DNA of 64,000 nucleotides, taken from positions 1,508,151 through 1,572,150 of the forward strand of contig NZ_LFTY01000002.1 of the NCBI RefSeq assembly GCF_001078595.1, in the 5' to 3' direction. This DNA comes from Candidatus Rhodobacter oscarellae (GTDB lineage: Bacteria > Pseudomonadota > Alphaproteobacteria > Rhodobacterales > Rhodobacteraceae). Each line of letters begins with the position of its first letter. Position 1 is the first letter of the stretch. The notes below the pieces were generated by a model. It was not told the DNA's origin. It did not search any database and worked only from the letters and a program-made list of their open reading frames with translations. Below, piece after piece: positions 8,202 to 15,709 of this stretch. The position numbers were made by a program, and so were the translations under genes.

Positions 8202-8939
8202 GTGAAGCTGGCGCATTGCACCTGGTACGAGGTCGCCGATTACCTCAGTAGCAAGCGGGGGATCCTCTTGCCCTGCGGCTCTACAGAGCAACACGGGCCG
8301 ATGGGGTTGATCGGAACAGACGCCATTTGCGCCACGGAAATCGCCGGGCGCGTGGCCAATGTCACGAACTCCTTGGTCGCCCCGGAGCTGGCCTACACAC
8401 CCGCGCCCTTCAATACCGGATTTCCGGGAACGATCTCTGTGTCGGCGGGGCTCTTTGAAAATCTCGCGCGCGAGATTCTGACGGGCCTGCACGCCCAGGG
8501 CTTCGAGCGCATCTACGTTTTGAACGGCCACGGGGCCAACCTAGAGCCGCTGCGCACGGCCATGGCCGGGTTACCGGAAGGCACCGTCAGGCTGCGCAGT
8601 TGGTGGGATTTTAACGCGGTGAATGCGCGCCGCCAGGAGTTCTACGGCAGCTGGGAAGGTATGCACGCCACGCCAGCGGAGGTCGCGATTACCCAAGCCA
8701 CCACGCGCGAAACCCGCCATACCGATGCCGACGCGCCGCCCGCGAGACTGTCAGCCGACTACATCGCGGCCCATGCCGGTGACAAGCATGGCCCGCCCGC
8801 TGAGCATAGGGCCTCCTTTCCCGATGGTCGCGTTGGGTCGCATTCCGCCCTGGCGACGCCCGAGCATGGTCGCGCGTTGCTTGCGGCGGCGACAAAAGCG
8901 ATCGCCGACGACTTTAGCGCCTTCACTGCGACGATTTAG
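8202..8939 (+). CDS. Creatininase family amidohydrolase
   Basis: The 245-residue protein has the family hallmarks: LPCGSTEQHGP with metal-binding Glu and His, then GTDAICA, FNGF-type TGFPGTISV, and YVLNGHGANLEP. Members are metal-dependent cyclic amidohydrolases such as creatininase or mycofactocin and riboflavin-type formamide hydrolases. The start is taken as GTG at 8202 because the first ATG would delete the metal-binding motif. That GTG has no ribosome-binding site, since the U-tract of the preceding terminator occupies its place. The gene may be translated weakly or from read-through RNA. The substrate is unknown; proximity to an amino-acid transporter suggests a nitrogen compound. Confidence 0.8.
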   Translation: MKLAHCTWYEVADYLSSKRGILLPCGSTEQHGPMGLIGTDAICATEIAGRVANVTNSLVAPELAYTPAPFNTGFPGTISVSAGLFENLAREILTGLHAQGFERIYVLNGHGANLEPLRTAMAGLPEGTVRLRSWWDFNAVNARRQEFYGSWEGMHATPAEVAITQATTRETRHTDADAPPARLSADYIAAHAGDKHGPPAEHRASFPDGRVGSHSALATPEHGRALLAAATKAIADDFSAFTATI

Positions 8940-8995
8940 CCCGCGCAGCGCACGGATTTGTTAACCTGATCTAAAGGCACCCGCCCCGCATAATA

Positions 8996-9057
8996 TGCGG
9001 GTGGTGGTCGGGGCCTTGCCCCGACTCAGTCCCCCAACCACCACCCGTGGAGGGTGG
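8996..9057. other. Structured intergenic element with competing hairpins
   Basis: GGGTGGTGG (8999-9007) is perfectly complementary to CCACCACCC (9038-9046) and encloses a second hairpin TCGGGGC/GCCCCGA (9008-9014 with 9018-9024). The right arm can instead pair with GGGTGG (9052-9057). It lies between the convergent creatininase and P450 genes. It has no U-tract, so it is not a textbook terminator. The rest of the 200-bp gap shows nothing recognisable. Confidence 0.55.
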
Positions 9058-9139
9058 CATGATTCGGGTTGAGAATTCATGAACCGCTGAAGGATCAGGG
9101 CGCGCCAACGCGACTGGCTCTCGACCTCGCCCCGCTAAG

Positions 9140-10501
9140 CTACACCGTCTCAGAGCGCCGCGTTACGCGCAGTCGGATACCGTCCTTGGCGCGCACCGTC
9201 AGAAACGCCACGGGCACGGGCTCGTCCTCTGGCAGGGGCTCAAACCGGAAGGCGCCCACAAGCTGCGACAGCAGCAAGGGGCCCTCGACCATCGCGAACC
9301 CCGCCCCGGTGCAGACGCGCTTGCCCGCCGAGAAGGGCATATAGGCCTCGCGCAGGCATTTCTTGCCATTCTCGGTCGCGTAGCGGTCCGGGTCAAAAGC
9401 GTCCGGTTGCTCCCAGAGCCGCTCGTGGCGATGCAAATGCCAGGGGCTCAGCACCACTTGGCTGCCCTTGCGCAGCTTGCGGTCGCGGAATTGCTCGGGA
9501 CAGGTCGTCTCGCGCACCATCATCGGCACAGGCGGGTAAAGCCGCAGGGTCTCGCGGAACACGTCGCGGGTGAAACGCAGCTTGGCCATGTCGCCGAATT
9601 GCGGGTCCGGCATCGCGGCGGCCTCTGAGGCCACCCGCTCTTGGGCTTCTGGGTTGGTGGCCAGCAGGTAGAGCGCCCAGCTTAGCGCCGAGGCGCTGGT
9701 CTCGTGCCCGGCTAGGAAAAAGATCGCGACCTGGTCGACCATCTCCTGCGTGTCAAATCGGCGCCCGGTCTGGCTGTCCGGCGTGGTCATGATCTTGGTG
9801 GCAAGGTCATCCGGCGCGGTCCCGGCCTCTATCGACCACATGCGATCCGTGGTCAGCTGCGCGATGAGGCGGCGGATCACCTTGGCGGAACGCTTTGTGG
9901 CGGGGCGATGAAATCGCGGCATCCAGCGCGGCAGCGGCAGGAAGGCGGCAAGGTTCAGGATCGGCTGCGAGCGCTGATAGGCGCGGAAATGGGTAAAGAC
10001 CTGGGCGGCGATCTGGTGCTCGATCGGGATCGAGAAGAGCGTGCGAAAGATCACATCCGCCGCGGCATGGCTCATCTCTTCCTCGACCTCGACGCGCCCT
10101 TCGCGCATGCGCGCCACGGCGGCCCGGCCCGCGGCTTTCATCGCCGGGAATGTGTCGCGCAGCCGCCCGCCCTCGAAGGCCGGGTCAATGATGCGGCGCT
10201 GGCGCAGCCAGGTCTCGCCATTGGTCAGAAAGACCGAGTTCCCAAGCAGCGGGCGCAGCCCCTCGCCGATACGCTCGGACTTTGGGAACGCCATCGGGCG
10301 GGCCTTGAGAACCTCCTCCACCAGGTCCGGCTGGTTCACCAAATAGCTGCGGAAGAACGGCGTGCGAAACTCGGCCATCCAGGCGCGGTAGAGCTTTGCC
10401 GGCTGCGCGCTGAGGATGTCCTGGCGGAACAGCTTGGCATAGCGCCAGAGCGACACGCGCCCCTCGCGAGACGGTGGTTTCGGCGGCTGCTTTGCGGTCA
10501 T
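9140..10501 (-). CDS. Cytochrome P450
   Basis: The 453-residue heme monooxygenase has the oxygen-binding I-helix motif AGHETSAS, the K-helix ExxR (ETLR), and the heme-ligand loop FSAGKRVCTGAG with the proximal Cys near residue 400. There is no N-terminal membrane anchor, so it is a soluble bacterial class. Its start codon overlaps the stop of the upstream hydrolase gene as ATGA, so the two are translationally coupled and likely act in one pathway. No ferredoxin or reductase partner is in the window. The sequence looks like the CYP4/CYP102-like fatty-acid or alkane-hydroxylating clade, but the substrate is an inference. Confidence 0.93.
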   Translation of the reverse strand: MTAKQPPKPPSREGRVSLWRYAKLFRQDILSAQPAKLYRAWMAEFRTPFFRSYLVNQPDLVEEVLKARPMAFPKSERIGEGLRPLLGNSVFLTNGETWLRQRRIIDPAFEGGRLRDTFPAMKAAGRAAVARMREGRVEVEEEMSHAAADVIFRTLFSIPIEHQIAAQVFTHFRAYQRSQPILNLAAFLPLPRWMPRFHRPATKRSAKVIRRLIAQLTTDRMWSIEAGTAPDDLATKIMTTPDSQTGRRFDTQEMVDQVAIFFLAGHETSASALSWALYLLATNPEAQERVASEAAAMPDPQFGDMAKLRFTRDVFRETLRLYPPVPMMVRETTCPEQFRDRKLRKGSQVVLSPWHLHRHERLWEQPDAFDPDRYATENGKKCLREAYMPFSAGKRVCTGAGFAMVEGPLLLSQLVGAFRFEPLPEDEPVPVAFLTVRAKDGIRLRVTRRSETV

Positions 10502-11730
10502 GCGGCCATGGAGGTATAGCGCGACGCGGCAACGTCGATGCGGCTTTGGCTGGGCTTGCGCCCCTTATAGCGCGCGCCAAGGGTCAGCGGACCCGCGGTG
10601 ATCTGGAAGTAATCGTAATCGCCTGGGTTGTCGAAGGCGCAGAGATACTGGAAATGCAGCCGGAAGAAACGCCAGCGCAGCTTGGCCCAGGTCTCGGGCT
10701 TCAGGGTCTTGGTGAAGGCCGCAGAGAGGATCAGCGGGCCCTTCTGACCCGTCTCCGGCGCCACGCCCGACACCGCTACTGGGTCGCACAAAGCAAAGGC
10801 GCAGCCATCGCCGGGGGCGGTCACGTCCACCCAGGCGATCTGCTCGCACTGGCTCAGGTAATGCAGGTCGGCGCGCAGCCGGTCGGCCTTGGGCAGGAAA
10901 GACACCATTGGCACCACCTGCCCCAGCGACAGAAACGACAGAGCCGGGCCGTTCGCGGGCAGCCGCCCCGCGCGCATCAGATCCGCCAAGATTGACACCG
11001 CCAGATGCGCGCCCGAGGAATGCCCGACCACCAAGACCTCGTCGCCCTCGTCGGTGAGCGCGTTGGCGATGATGTCTGTGAACTCTGACATGCGCGCCTC
11101 AAGCTCTGGCGGGTTGGCGCCGCCGTGCTGGGCCGAGTAGGCGTAGTCGTGCATCAGGTAATAGGCAAAAAGCTTGTTGTCCTTAACGCGGAACCAGCGC
11201 AGCGCGTAGACAAAGACCGGGAGCGCCAGGGCATATCCCGCCAAGGGCGCGAGCCCGATCCAAGCAAGGACCGCGACGCAGATCGTCGCCGCCGCCCACG
11301 CCAAGAGCAGCGCGATCAGAAGCTGAAAGATGAGCATGCCAACCGGGTAAAGCGCGGCGATCACCGGCCCCTTGCGCAGCCACATCAGCCGCCGCAGCGT
11401 GCCGCTGGCGATATAGGTCCAGGCGGTGCGGGCGAGTTGCCAATAGGTCGCCGGGATCGAATTCGACATCGAATTGCGCACGATGTCGGACCAGACCAGC
11501 ACCTCCACTTCCGCTTCGACCTCTGCACCATTGATCTCGGCCTCCAGCCCCCAACCATAGCGGGCGGCGCCCCTGCGGGGCGCGATCCTAATGTCGTAGC
11601 CAGAGATCTCTGCCTGCGCCGCGCTCTCCTTGCGATAAAGCTCGCGATACCGGCGCGGATGGATCGGGTCGTAGCCGGGGATGTAGAACACCCGGCGGCG
11701 CCTGACGGTCTGGGCCTGCTCTGCTGCCAT
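10498..11730 (-). CDS. Membrane-anchored alpha/beta-hydrolase-like protein
   Basis: The 410-residue protein starts with RRRVFYIPGYDPIHPRRYREL, the first strand and turn of a lipase-like fold. Two hydrophobic segments follow (about residues 125-190), then the nucleophile elbow VVGHSSGAH. The order, with membrane helices inserted between the first strand and the elbow, is unusual for a soluble esterase and suggests an inner-membrane lipid or acyl hydrolase. ATG at 11730 is preferred because an AAGG ribosome-binding site precedes it. It overlaps the P450 gene by four bases. Together they may release and then hydroxylate an acyl chain; this is an inference from coupling alone. Confidence 0.75.
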   Translation of the reverse strand: MAAEQAQTVRRRRVFYIPGYDPIHPRRYRELYRKESAAQAEISGYDIRIAPRRGAARYGWGLEAEINGAEVEAEVEVLVWSDIVRNSMSNSIPATYWQLARTAWTYIASGTLRRLMWLRKGPVIAALYPVGMLIFQLLIALLLAWAAATICVAVLAWIGLAPLAGYALALPVFVYALRWFRVKDNKLFAYYLMHDYAYSAQHGGANPPELEARMSEFTDIIANALTDEGDEVLVVGHSSGAHLAVSILADLMRAGRLPANGPALSFLSLGQVVPMVSFLPKADRLRADLHYLSQCEQIAWVDVTAPGDGCAFALCDPVAVSGVAPETGQKGPLILSAAFTKTLKPETWAKLRWRFFRLHFQYLCAFDNPGDYDYFQITAGPLTLGARYKGRKPSQSRIDVAASRYTSMAA

Positions 11731-11898
11731 AAAGGACAACCTTCACTCTTTTTAAAGTGCATAGCGCAAAACTGGGGCGAAAATAAGCCACTTGGCGCAG
11801 CAAACCGACGCCTTGGACGACCGGCGCCTTCCCCGGTGGACCCCCCCGGAGCGCTGCGCTAAGACGCAGGCAAGACAGCCCCGGAAAGGAAGCCCAAA

Positions 11899-13251
11899 AT
11901 GTCCGGCCACGGCCCCGCAATCCCGATGACCTCGCGCAAGGCGACACCGCTGCGCGGCGTGGCCAATGTGCCCGGCGACAAATCGATCTCGCACCGCTCG
12001 CTGATCCTGGGCGCGATGACCGTGGGCGAGACCCGGATCACGGGGCTCTTGGAGGGCCAGGACGTGCTGGATACCGGCAAGGCCATGCGCGCCTTCGGCG
12101 CTGAGGTGATCGAGCATGGCGGCGGCGAGTACTCGGTGCATGGCGTGGGGGTCGGCGGCTTTGCCGAGCCCGAGGACGTGATCGACTGCGGCAATGCGGG
12201 CACCGGCGTGCGCCTGATCATGGGCGCGATGGCGACCACGCCGATCAGCGCTACGTTTACCGGCGACGGGTCCCTGCGCAAGCGTCCCATGGGGCGGATC
12301 ACCGATCCGCTGGCGCTGTTCGGTGCGCGCTCTTACGGGCGCGCGGGCGGGCGCCTGCCGCTGACCATCGTCGGCGCCGCAGAGCCCATGCCGGTGCGCT
12401 ACACGCTGCCCATGGCCTCGGCCCAGGTGAAATCCGCGGTGCTCTTGGCGGGGCTGAACGCGCCGGGCCAGACCGTGGTGATCGAACCAGAGGCCACACG
12501 CGACCACACCGAGCGCATGCTGCGCGGCTTTGGCGCCGACCTGACCGTCGAGGACACCGACGAGGGCCGCGTGATCACCCTGACCGGACAGCCAGAATTC
12601 ACGCCGCAGACTATCGCCGTGCCGCGCGACCCCTCCAGCGCCGCCTTCCCGGTATGCGCGGCGCTGATCACCGAGGGCTCTGACCTGCTGGTGCCCAATA
12701 TCGGGCTGAACCCCACCCGCGCGGGGCTCTTCACCACGCTGCGCGAGATGGGCGCCGACCTGACCTATGAGAACGCGCGCGAGGAGGGCGGCGAGCCGGT
12801 GGCCGATCTGCGGGCGCGCTTCTCGCCCAATATGAAGGGGATCGAGGTCGACCCCGACCGCGCGGCATCCATGATCGACGAATACCCGGTGCTGTCCGTT
12901 GTGGCGGCGAACGCCGAGGGCAAGACGCATATGCCCGGCGTCAAGGAGCTGCGCGTCAAGGAAAGCGACCGGATTGATGCGATGGCCAAGGGACTGCGCG
13001 CCAACGGGATCACCGTTGACGAGGGCGAGGACTGGTGGTCGATTGACGGCCGCGGCCCGGGCGGCATGCCCGGCGGCGGCACCGCGGCCAGCGAGCTGGA
13101 CCACCGCATCGCGATGTCCTTCATGGTAGCGGGCATGGCTGCGCAGAAACCTGTCTCGATCGACGACGCCTCCCCCATCGTGACGTCCTTTCCGATCTTC
13201 GAGGAGCTGATGACCGCGCTGGGGGCCTCGCTGACACGGGATAACCGATGA
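11899..13251 (+). CDS. aroA: 3-phosphoshikimate 1-carboxyvinyltransferase (EPSP synthase), class II-like
   Basis: The 450-residue cytoplasmic enzyme joins shikimate-3-phosphate and phosphoenolpyruvate to form EPSP in chorismate synthesis. Diagnostic segments are [71 protein letters not shown] and LDHRIAMSF. The sequence follows the Agrobacterium CP4 class II enzyme closely, as recalled from memory. At the glyphosate-contacting position, however, the loop is NAGTG, with Gly, where CP4 has NAATG with Ala100. A good GGAAAGGAAG ribosome-binding site precedes the ATG. The following unknown gene overlaps by ATGA, whereas alphaproteobacteria often have cmk and rpsA here. Confidence 0.96.
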   Translation: MSGHGPAIPMTSRKATPLRGVANVPGDKSISHRSLILGAMTVGETRITGLLEGQDVLDTGKAMRAFGAEVIEHGGGEYSVHGVGVGGFAEPEDVIDCGNAGTGVRLIMGAMATTPISATFTGDGSLRKRPMGRITDPLALFGARSYGRAGGRLPLTIVGAAEPMPVRYTLPMASAQVKSAVLLAGLNAPGQTVVIEPEATRDHTERMLRGFGADLTVEDTDEGRVITLTGQPEFTPQTIAVPRDPSSAAFPVCAALITEGSDLLVPNIGLNPTRAGLFTTLREMGADLTYENAREEGGEPVADLRARFSPNMKGIEVDPDRAASMIDEYPVLSVVAANAEGKTHMPGVKELRVKESDRIDAMAKGLRANGITVDEGEDWWSIDGRGPGGMPGGGTAASELDHRIAMSFMVAGMAAQKPVSIDDASPIVTSFPIFEELMTALGASLTRDNR

Positions 13252-13841
13252 CGCCCTTCTACATCGGCGCGGCGTTCCGCATGGCGGCGGGCAGCGCGGT
13301 GCTGGAAAACGGCACGCCGGTGCAGGCGGGCATGGGGCTGTTCCTGGTCCCGGCGGCGGACCTGCGGTCCGCGATCCTCGCCTGGCTTGACGAGATGGAC
13401 CATCTCAGCCTGACGCCCGTTCTCCTGCACGGCTGCGGCGCTCTGGAAGACTTCATCGCCGCGTACCAGATCATCCCCATCGACCCAGACGAAGCCGCGG
13501 CCATGGCCGCGCAGGCGCTGGAGACCGGCCAGATCGTGACCAGCGACATCTTTGGCGCCGAAATGCCCGAGACCGCCGCCAAGGGGATCTGGTTCGGCCT
13601 GGTTGAGCACGCCGATGGCAGCTTGCAAGAGGCGTGCATCGCAGCGGCGACCCTGCGGGCGGCGATTGAGCCCATTGATGCCGAGGTCGCAGGCCTGCGC
13701 GGGATACACGGCTTCTCAGATATGTGCCTGGCCGACGATCAGGCCACATTTGCCGGAAAACCGCTGGCGCTTGCCGCTTTGGCGGTGTCGCAAGGCCCCA
13801 CGGGCCAGCTACATCTCGGGGAGACCCTGGAAGAGGACTGA
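13248..13841 (+). CDS. Hypothetical protein translationally coupled to aroA
   Basis: I do not recognise this 197-residue acidic protein. It has no signal peptide or membrane segment and looks globular, with an alternating alpha/beta pattern. Visible segments include [43 protein letters not shown] and [21 protein letters not shown]. The start overlaps the aroA stop as ATGA, and a GFA-family gene begins five bases after its own stop, so the three form one operon. No catalytic motif could be picked out. Confidence 0.7.
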   Translation: MTPFYIGAAFRMAAGSAVLENGTPVQAGMGLFLVPAADLRSAILAWLDEMDHLSLTPVLLHGCGALEDFIAAYQIIPIDPDEAAAMAAQALETGQIVTSDIFGAEMPETAAKGIWFGLVEHADGSLQEACIAAATLRAAIEPIDAEVAGLRGIHGFSDMCLADDQATFAGKPLALAALAVSQGPTGQLHLGETLEED

Positions 13842-13846
13842 TCCCA

Positions 13847-14257
13847 ATGCCAAGCGGAAGCTGCCTATGCGGACAAGTGACCTTTCGCGTAGATGGCCCG
13901 TTGCGCCCGGTGGTGAACTGCCACTGCCAGCAGTGCCGCAAGACCAGCGGGCACCATGTGGCGGCGACCTCGGCGCGGCGCGACAAGGTGGAGGTCACCG
14001 GCGAGGTCACCTGGTATCACGCCTCCGAAAGCGCGCGGCGCGGTTTCTGCGCCGTTTGCGGCTCCAGCCTATTCTGGGACGGCCCGGGCGAGAACCTCTC
14101 GATCCATGCGGGCACGCTTGATGGCGAAACCGGGCTTAAGACGGTCGGGCATATCTATTGCGCCGACATGGGCGATTACTATGCCCTGTCTGACGACCTG
14201 CCAAAGGCCGAGGGGCGCGACCCCAAATTGACCACGATGGTCAATAACGATCTGTAG
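13847..14257 (+). CDS. GFA-family zinc protein (glutathione-dependent formaldehyde-activating-like)
   Basis: The 136-residue protein has the zinc-binding pattern of the GFA fold: GSCLCGQV at the N-terminus, NCHCQQCRKTSG next, and FCAVCGSSLFW in the middle, which supplies the structural and labile zinc sites. Family members bind glutathione adducts such as S-hydroxymethylglutathione, but most paralogues have no proven reaction. The ATG at 13847 is chosen because the family starts with this PSGSCxCG segment and the GAAGAGGAC just upstream can serve as ribosome-binding site. It is the third gene of the aroA operon and is followed by repeat element A. Confidence 0.88.
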   Translation: MPSGSCLCGQVTFRVDGPLRPVVNCHCQQCRKTSGHHVAATSARRDKVEVTGEVTWYHASESARRGFCAVCGSSLFWDGPGENLSIHAGTLDGETGLKTVGHIYCADMGDYYALSDDLPKAEGRDPKLTTMVNNDL

Positions 14258-14272
14258 AGGTTCTGTTGGTTT

Positions 14273-14469
14273 GGGCCTGGAGCGGGCCTTTGGGAGCGCC
14301 AAATCTCTTGCAAGAGATTTGCACTTTCCTTCCAAGGAAAGTGGGGCCCGCAAACCGGCGAGCGGTCGCTTTTAAGCGGTCAATTCGGGGCGCGCCAAAG
14401 AAACTCTTTCAAGAGTTTCGCAATTTTCTTGCAAGAAAATTGCGTCGCGCCAAGGTTCACTGGAGGCCA
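14273..14469. repeat. Palindrome-array element, copy A (MITE-like)
   Basis: A roughly 196-bp element with imperfect terminal inverted repeats starting GGCCT (14274 and, inverted, 14468). It contains four palindromes: 14300-14321 (arms AAATCTCTT/AAGAGATTT), 14322-14343 (ACTTTCCTT/AAGGAAAGT), 14400-14419 (GAAACTCTT/AAGAGTTTC) and 14419-14444 (CAATTTTCTT/AAGAAAATTG). A degenerate fifth lies at 14367-14378. All have a CTT-NN-AAG centre. The element matches copy B at 38395-38590 in inverted orientation, about 86% identical by eye, with the palindromes nearly unchanged. It lies between the convergent GFA and ccdA genes and could act as a bidirectional terminator. Confidence 0.85.
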
Positions 14470-14501
14470 GATGCACGCCACCAGACCGCAGCGCAAGCGA
14501 A

Positions 14502-15254
14502 TTAGCCTATGTAACCCAGCGCCGGGAACGTACTCAGCAGCCAATTGGCGATATCGGTGAACTTGCCCGTGACCAGGAGCAGCCCCACCAGCACCAGCAG
14601 CGCACCCGAGGTCTTCTCGACCGCGTTGAGATGGCGCTTCAGCCAGGCCATTAGCCCGGAGAGCCGCGGCAGGAAGGCCGCAAGCAGCAGGAACGGGATG
14701 CCCAGGCCCGCCGCGTAAAGCGCCAAGAGGAAGGTGCCGCGCGATACGTCGCCCTCTGAGGCGGCGAGCGTCAGGATGCCACCCAGGATCGGGCCCAGGC
14801 AGGGCGTCCAGCCGAAGGCAAAGGCCAGCCCCAACACATAGGCCCCAAAGGCGCTGCCGCCGCGATCGCCCGCGTCCAAGCGCGCCTCCTGGTCAAGGAA
14901 CTTGATCCGGTAGACCCCCAGGAAGTGCAGCCCGAACCCAATCACCAATACGCCCGCACCGGTGATGAACCAATCCTGCCATTCCAGGAACATCATCCCC
15001 ATCGCGGAAAAGGCGAAACCCAGGATCAAGAACACCGTCGAGAGGCCGAGAACAAAGAACATCGCCGTGAAAAGCGCGCGCCGGCGCGCGCTGCTGTCCT
15101 CGCCCATATCGCGCACGGATACGCCGCCCATATAGGCCAGGTAAGGCAGCGCAACCGGCAGCACACAAGGGCTTAGGAAGGACAATAGCCCCCCGAACAG
15201 CGCGAACGCCATCGCGGTCAAAAGCCCCGCGTCGATGATATCTATGCCCAGCAT
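14502..15254 (-). CDS. ccdA: Cytochrome c biogenesis thiol-disulfide transporter CcdA
   Basis: The 250-residue inner-membrane protein has six hydrophobic helices and the two conserved cysteine motifs, FLSPCVLPVALPYL in the first helix and FGWTPCLGPILGG in the fourth. These cysteines pass reducing equivalents from cytoplasmic thioredoxin to periplasmic thiol proteins used in c-type cytochrome maturation. The ATG at 15254 is chosen because it begins right before the first helix and has an AGAGG ribosome-binding site. The longer frame would add a basic non-homologous extension. It is convergent with the aroA operon across repeat element A and divergent from a TusA-like gene. Confidence 0.92.
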   Translation of the reverse strand: MLGIDIIDAGLLTAMAFALFGGLLSFLSPCVLPVALPYLAYMGGVSVRDMGEDSSARRRALFTAMFFVLGLSTVFLILGFAFSAMGMMFLEWQDWFITGAGVLVIGFGLHFLGVYRIKFLDQEARLDAGDRGGSAFGAYVLGLAFAFGWTPCLGPILGGILTLAASEGDVSRGTFLLALYAAGLGIPFLLLAAFLPRLSGLMAWLKRHLNAVEKTSGALLVLVGLLLVTGKFTDIANWLLSTFPALGYIG

Positions 15255-15368
15255 GGCGCCTCTTTTTGCTTTCGCTCGCCAAGCCTTAGCCGGTCCGGCA
15301 GAAGAAATCACTAAAGCTTCCGTCACAAGATTGTGGACAGAGTGTAACATGTCTCATAGTCAGATAGG

Positions 15369-15599
15369 ATGGACGCCAACCACATTCTTGATGCCAAGGG
15401 GCTGCTTTGCCCCCTGCCCGTCCTGAAGGCCCGCAAGCGTCTTCAGGAGCTGAGCGCCGGAGAGATCCTGCGGGTCGAGGCCGATGACCCTGCCGCAGTC
15501 GTGGACATTCCGCATTTTTGCGCCGAGGCGGGCCATGAGCTGCTCGAGGCGACCATGGCCGCAAGCGGCCAGATCTACCTGATTCGCAAACGCGGCTGA
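15369..15599 (+). CDS. TusA-like sulfurtransferase
   Basis: The 76-residue single-domain protein has the family pattern: LDAKGLLCPLPVLKARKRL with the sulfur-carrying Cys in a CPxP motif near residue 14, then GEILRVEADDPAAVVDIPHFC and a final hydrophobic strand. Members relay persulfide sulfur to tRNA thiolation, molybdenum cofactor or sulfur-oxidation enzymes. A second Cys lies around residue 51. The divergent ccdA gene, 115 bp away, also deals with thiol redox chemistry, which fits a sulfur-trafficking theme. The gene could be tusA itself or one of several paralogues, so no symbol is given. Confidence 0.88.
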   Translation: MDANHILDAKGLLCPLPVLKARKRLQELSAGEILRVEADDPAAVVDIPHFCAEAGHELLEATMAASGQIYLIRKRG

Positions 15600-15653
15600 A
15601 CCTCCGCGCATCGCTCGCAGTTGCAAGCCTGATCCGGCGGACTTTGCTGCACG

Positions 15654-15684
15654 CAAAAAAATTGGGGCGCACGCGGCGCCCCAA
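15654..15684 (-). terminator. Rho-independent terminator of rne
   Basis: On the minus strand, the 9-bp stem TTGGGGCGC/GCGCCCCAA (15684-15676 with 15670-15662) has a 5-base loop and is followed by seven or more T residues. It lies about 25 bases after the rne stop codon. Confidence 0.88.
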
Positions 15685-15709
15685 GTTTTCGATTTTGTCT
15701 ATCAGGCGA

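Noticed and set aside
11752-13104. 450-codon minus-strand frame opposite aroA
   Set aside because: Shadow of the aroA coding sequence; its His/Arg/Gly-rich composition is typical of antisense frames in GC-rich DNA.
13621-13640. GCTTGCAAGAGGC as a further member of the palindrome family
   Set aside because: The TTGCAA core is present, but the outer arms are not complementary and the site is inside a coding frame.
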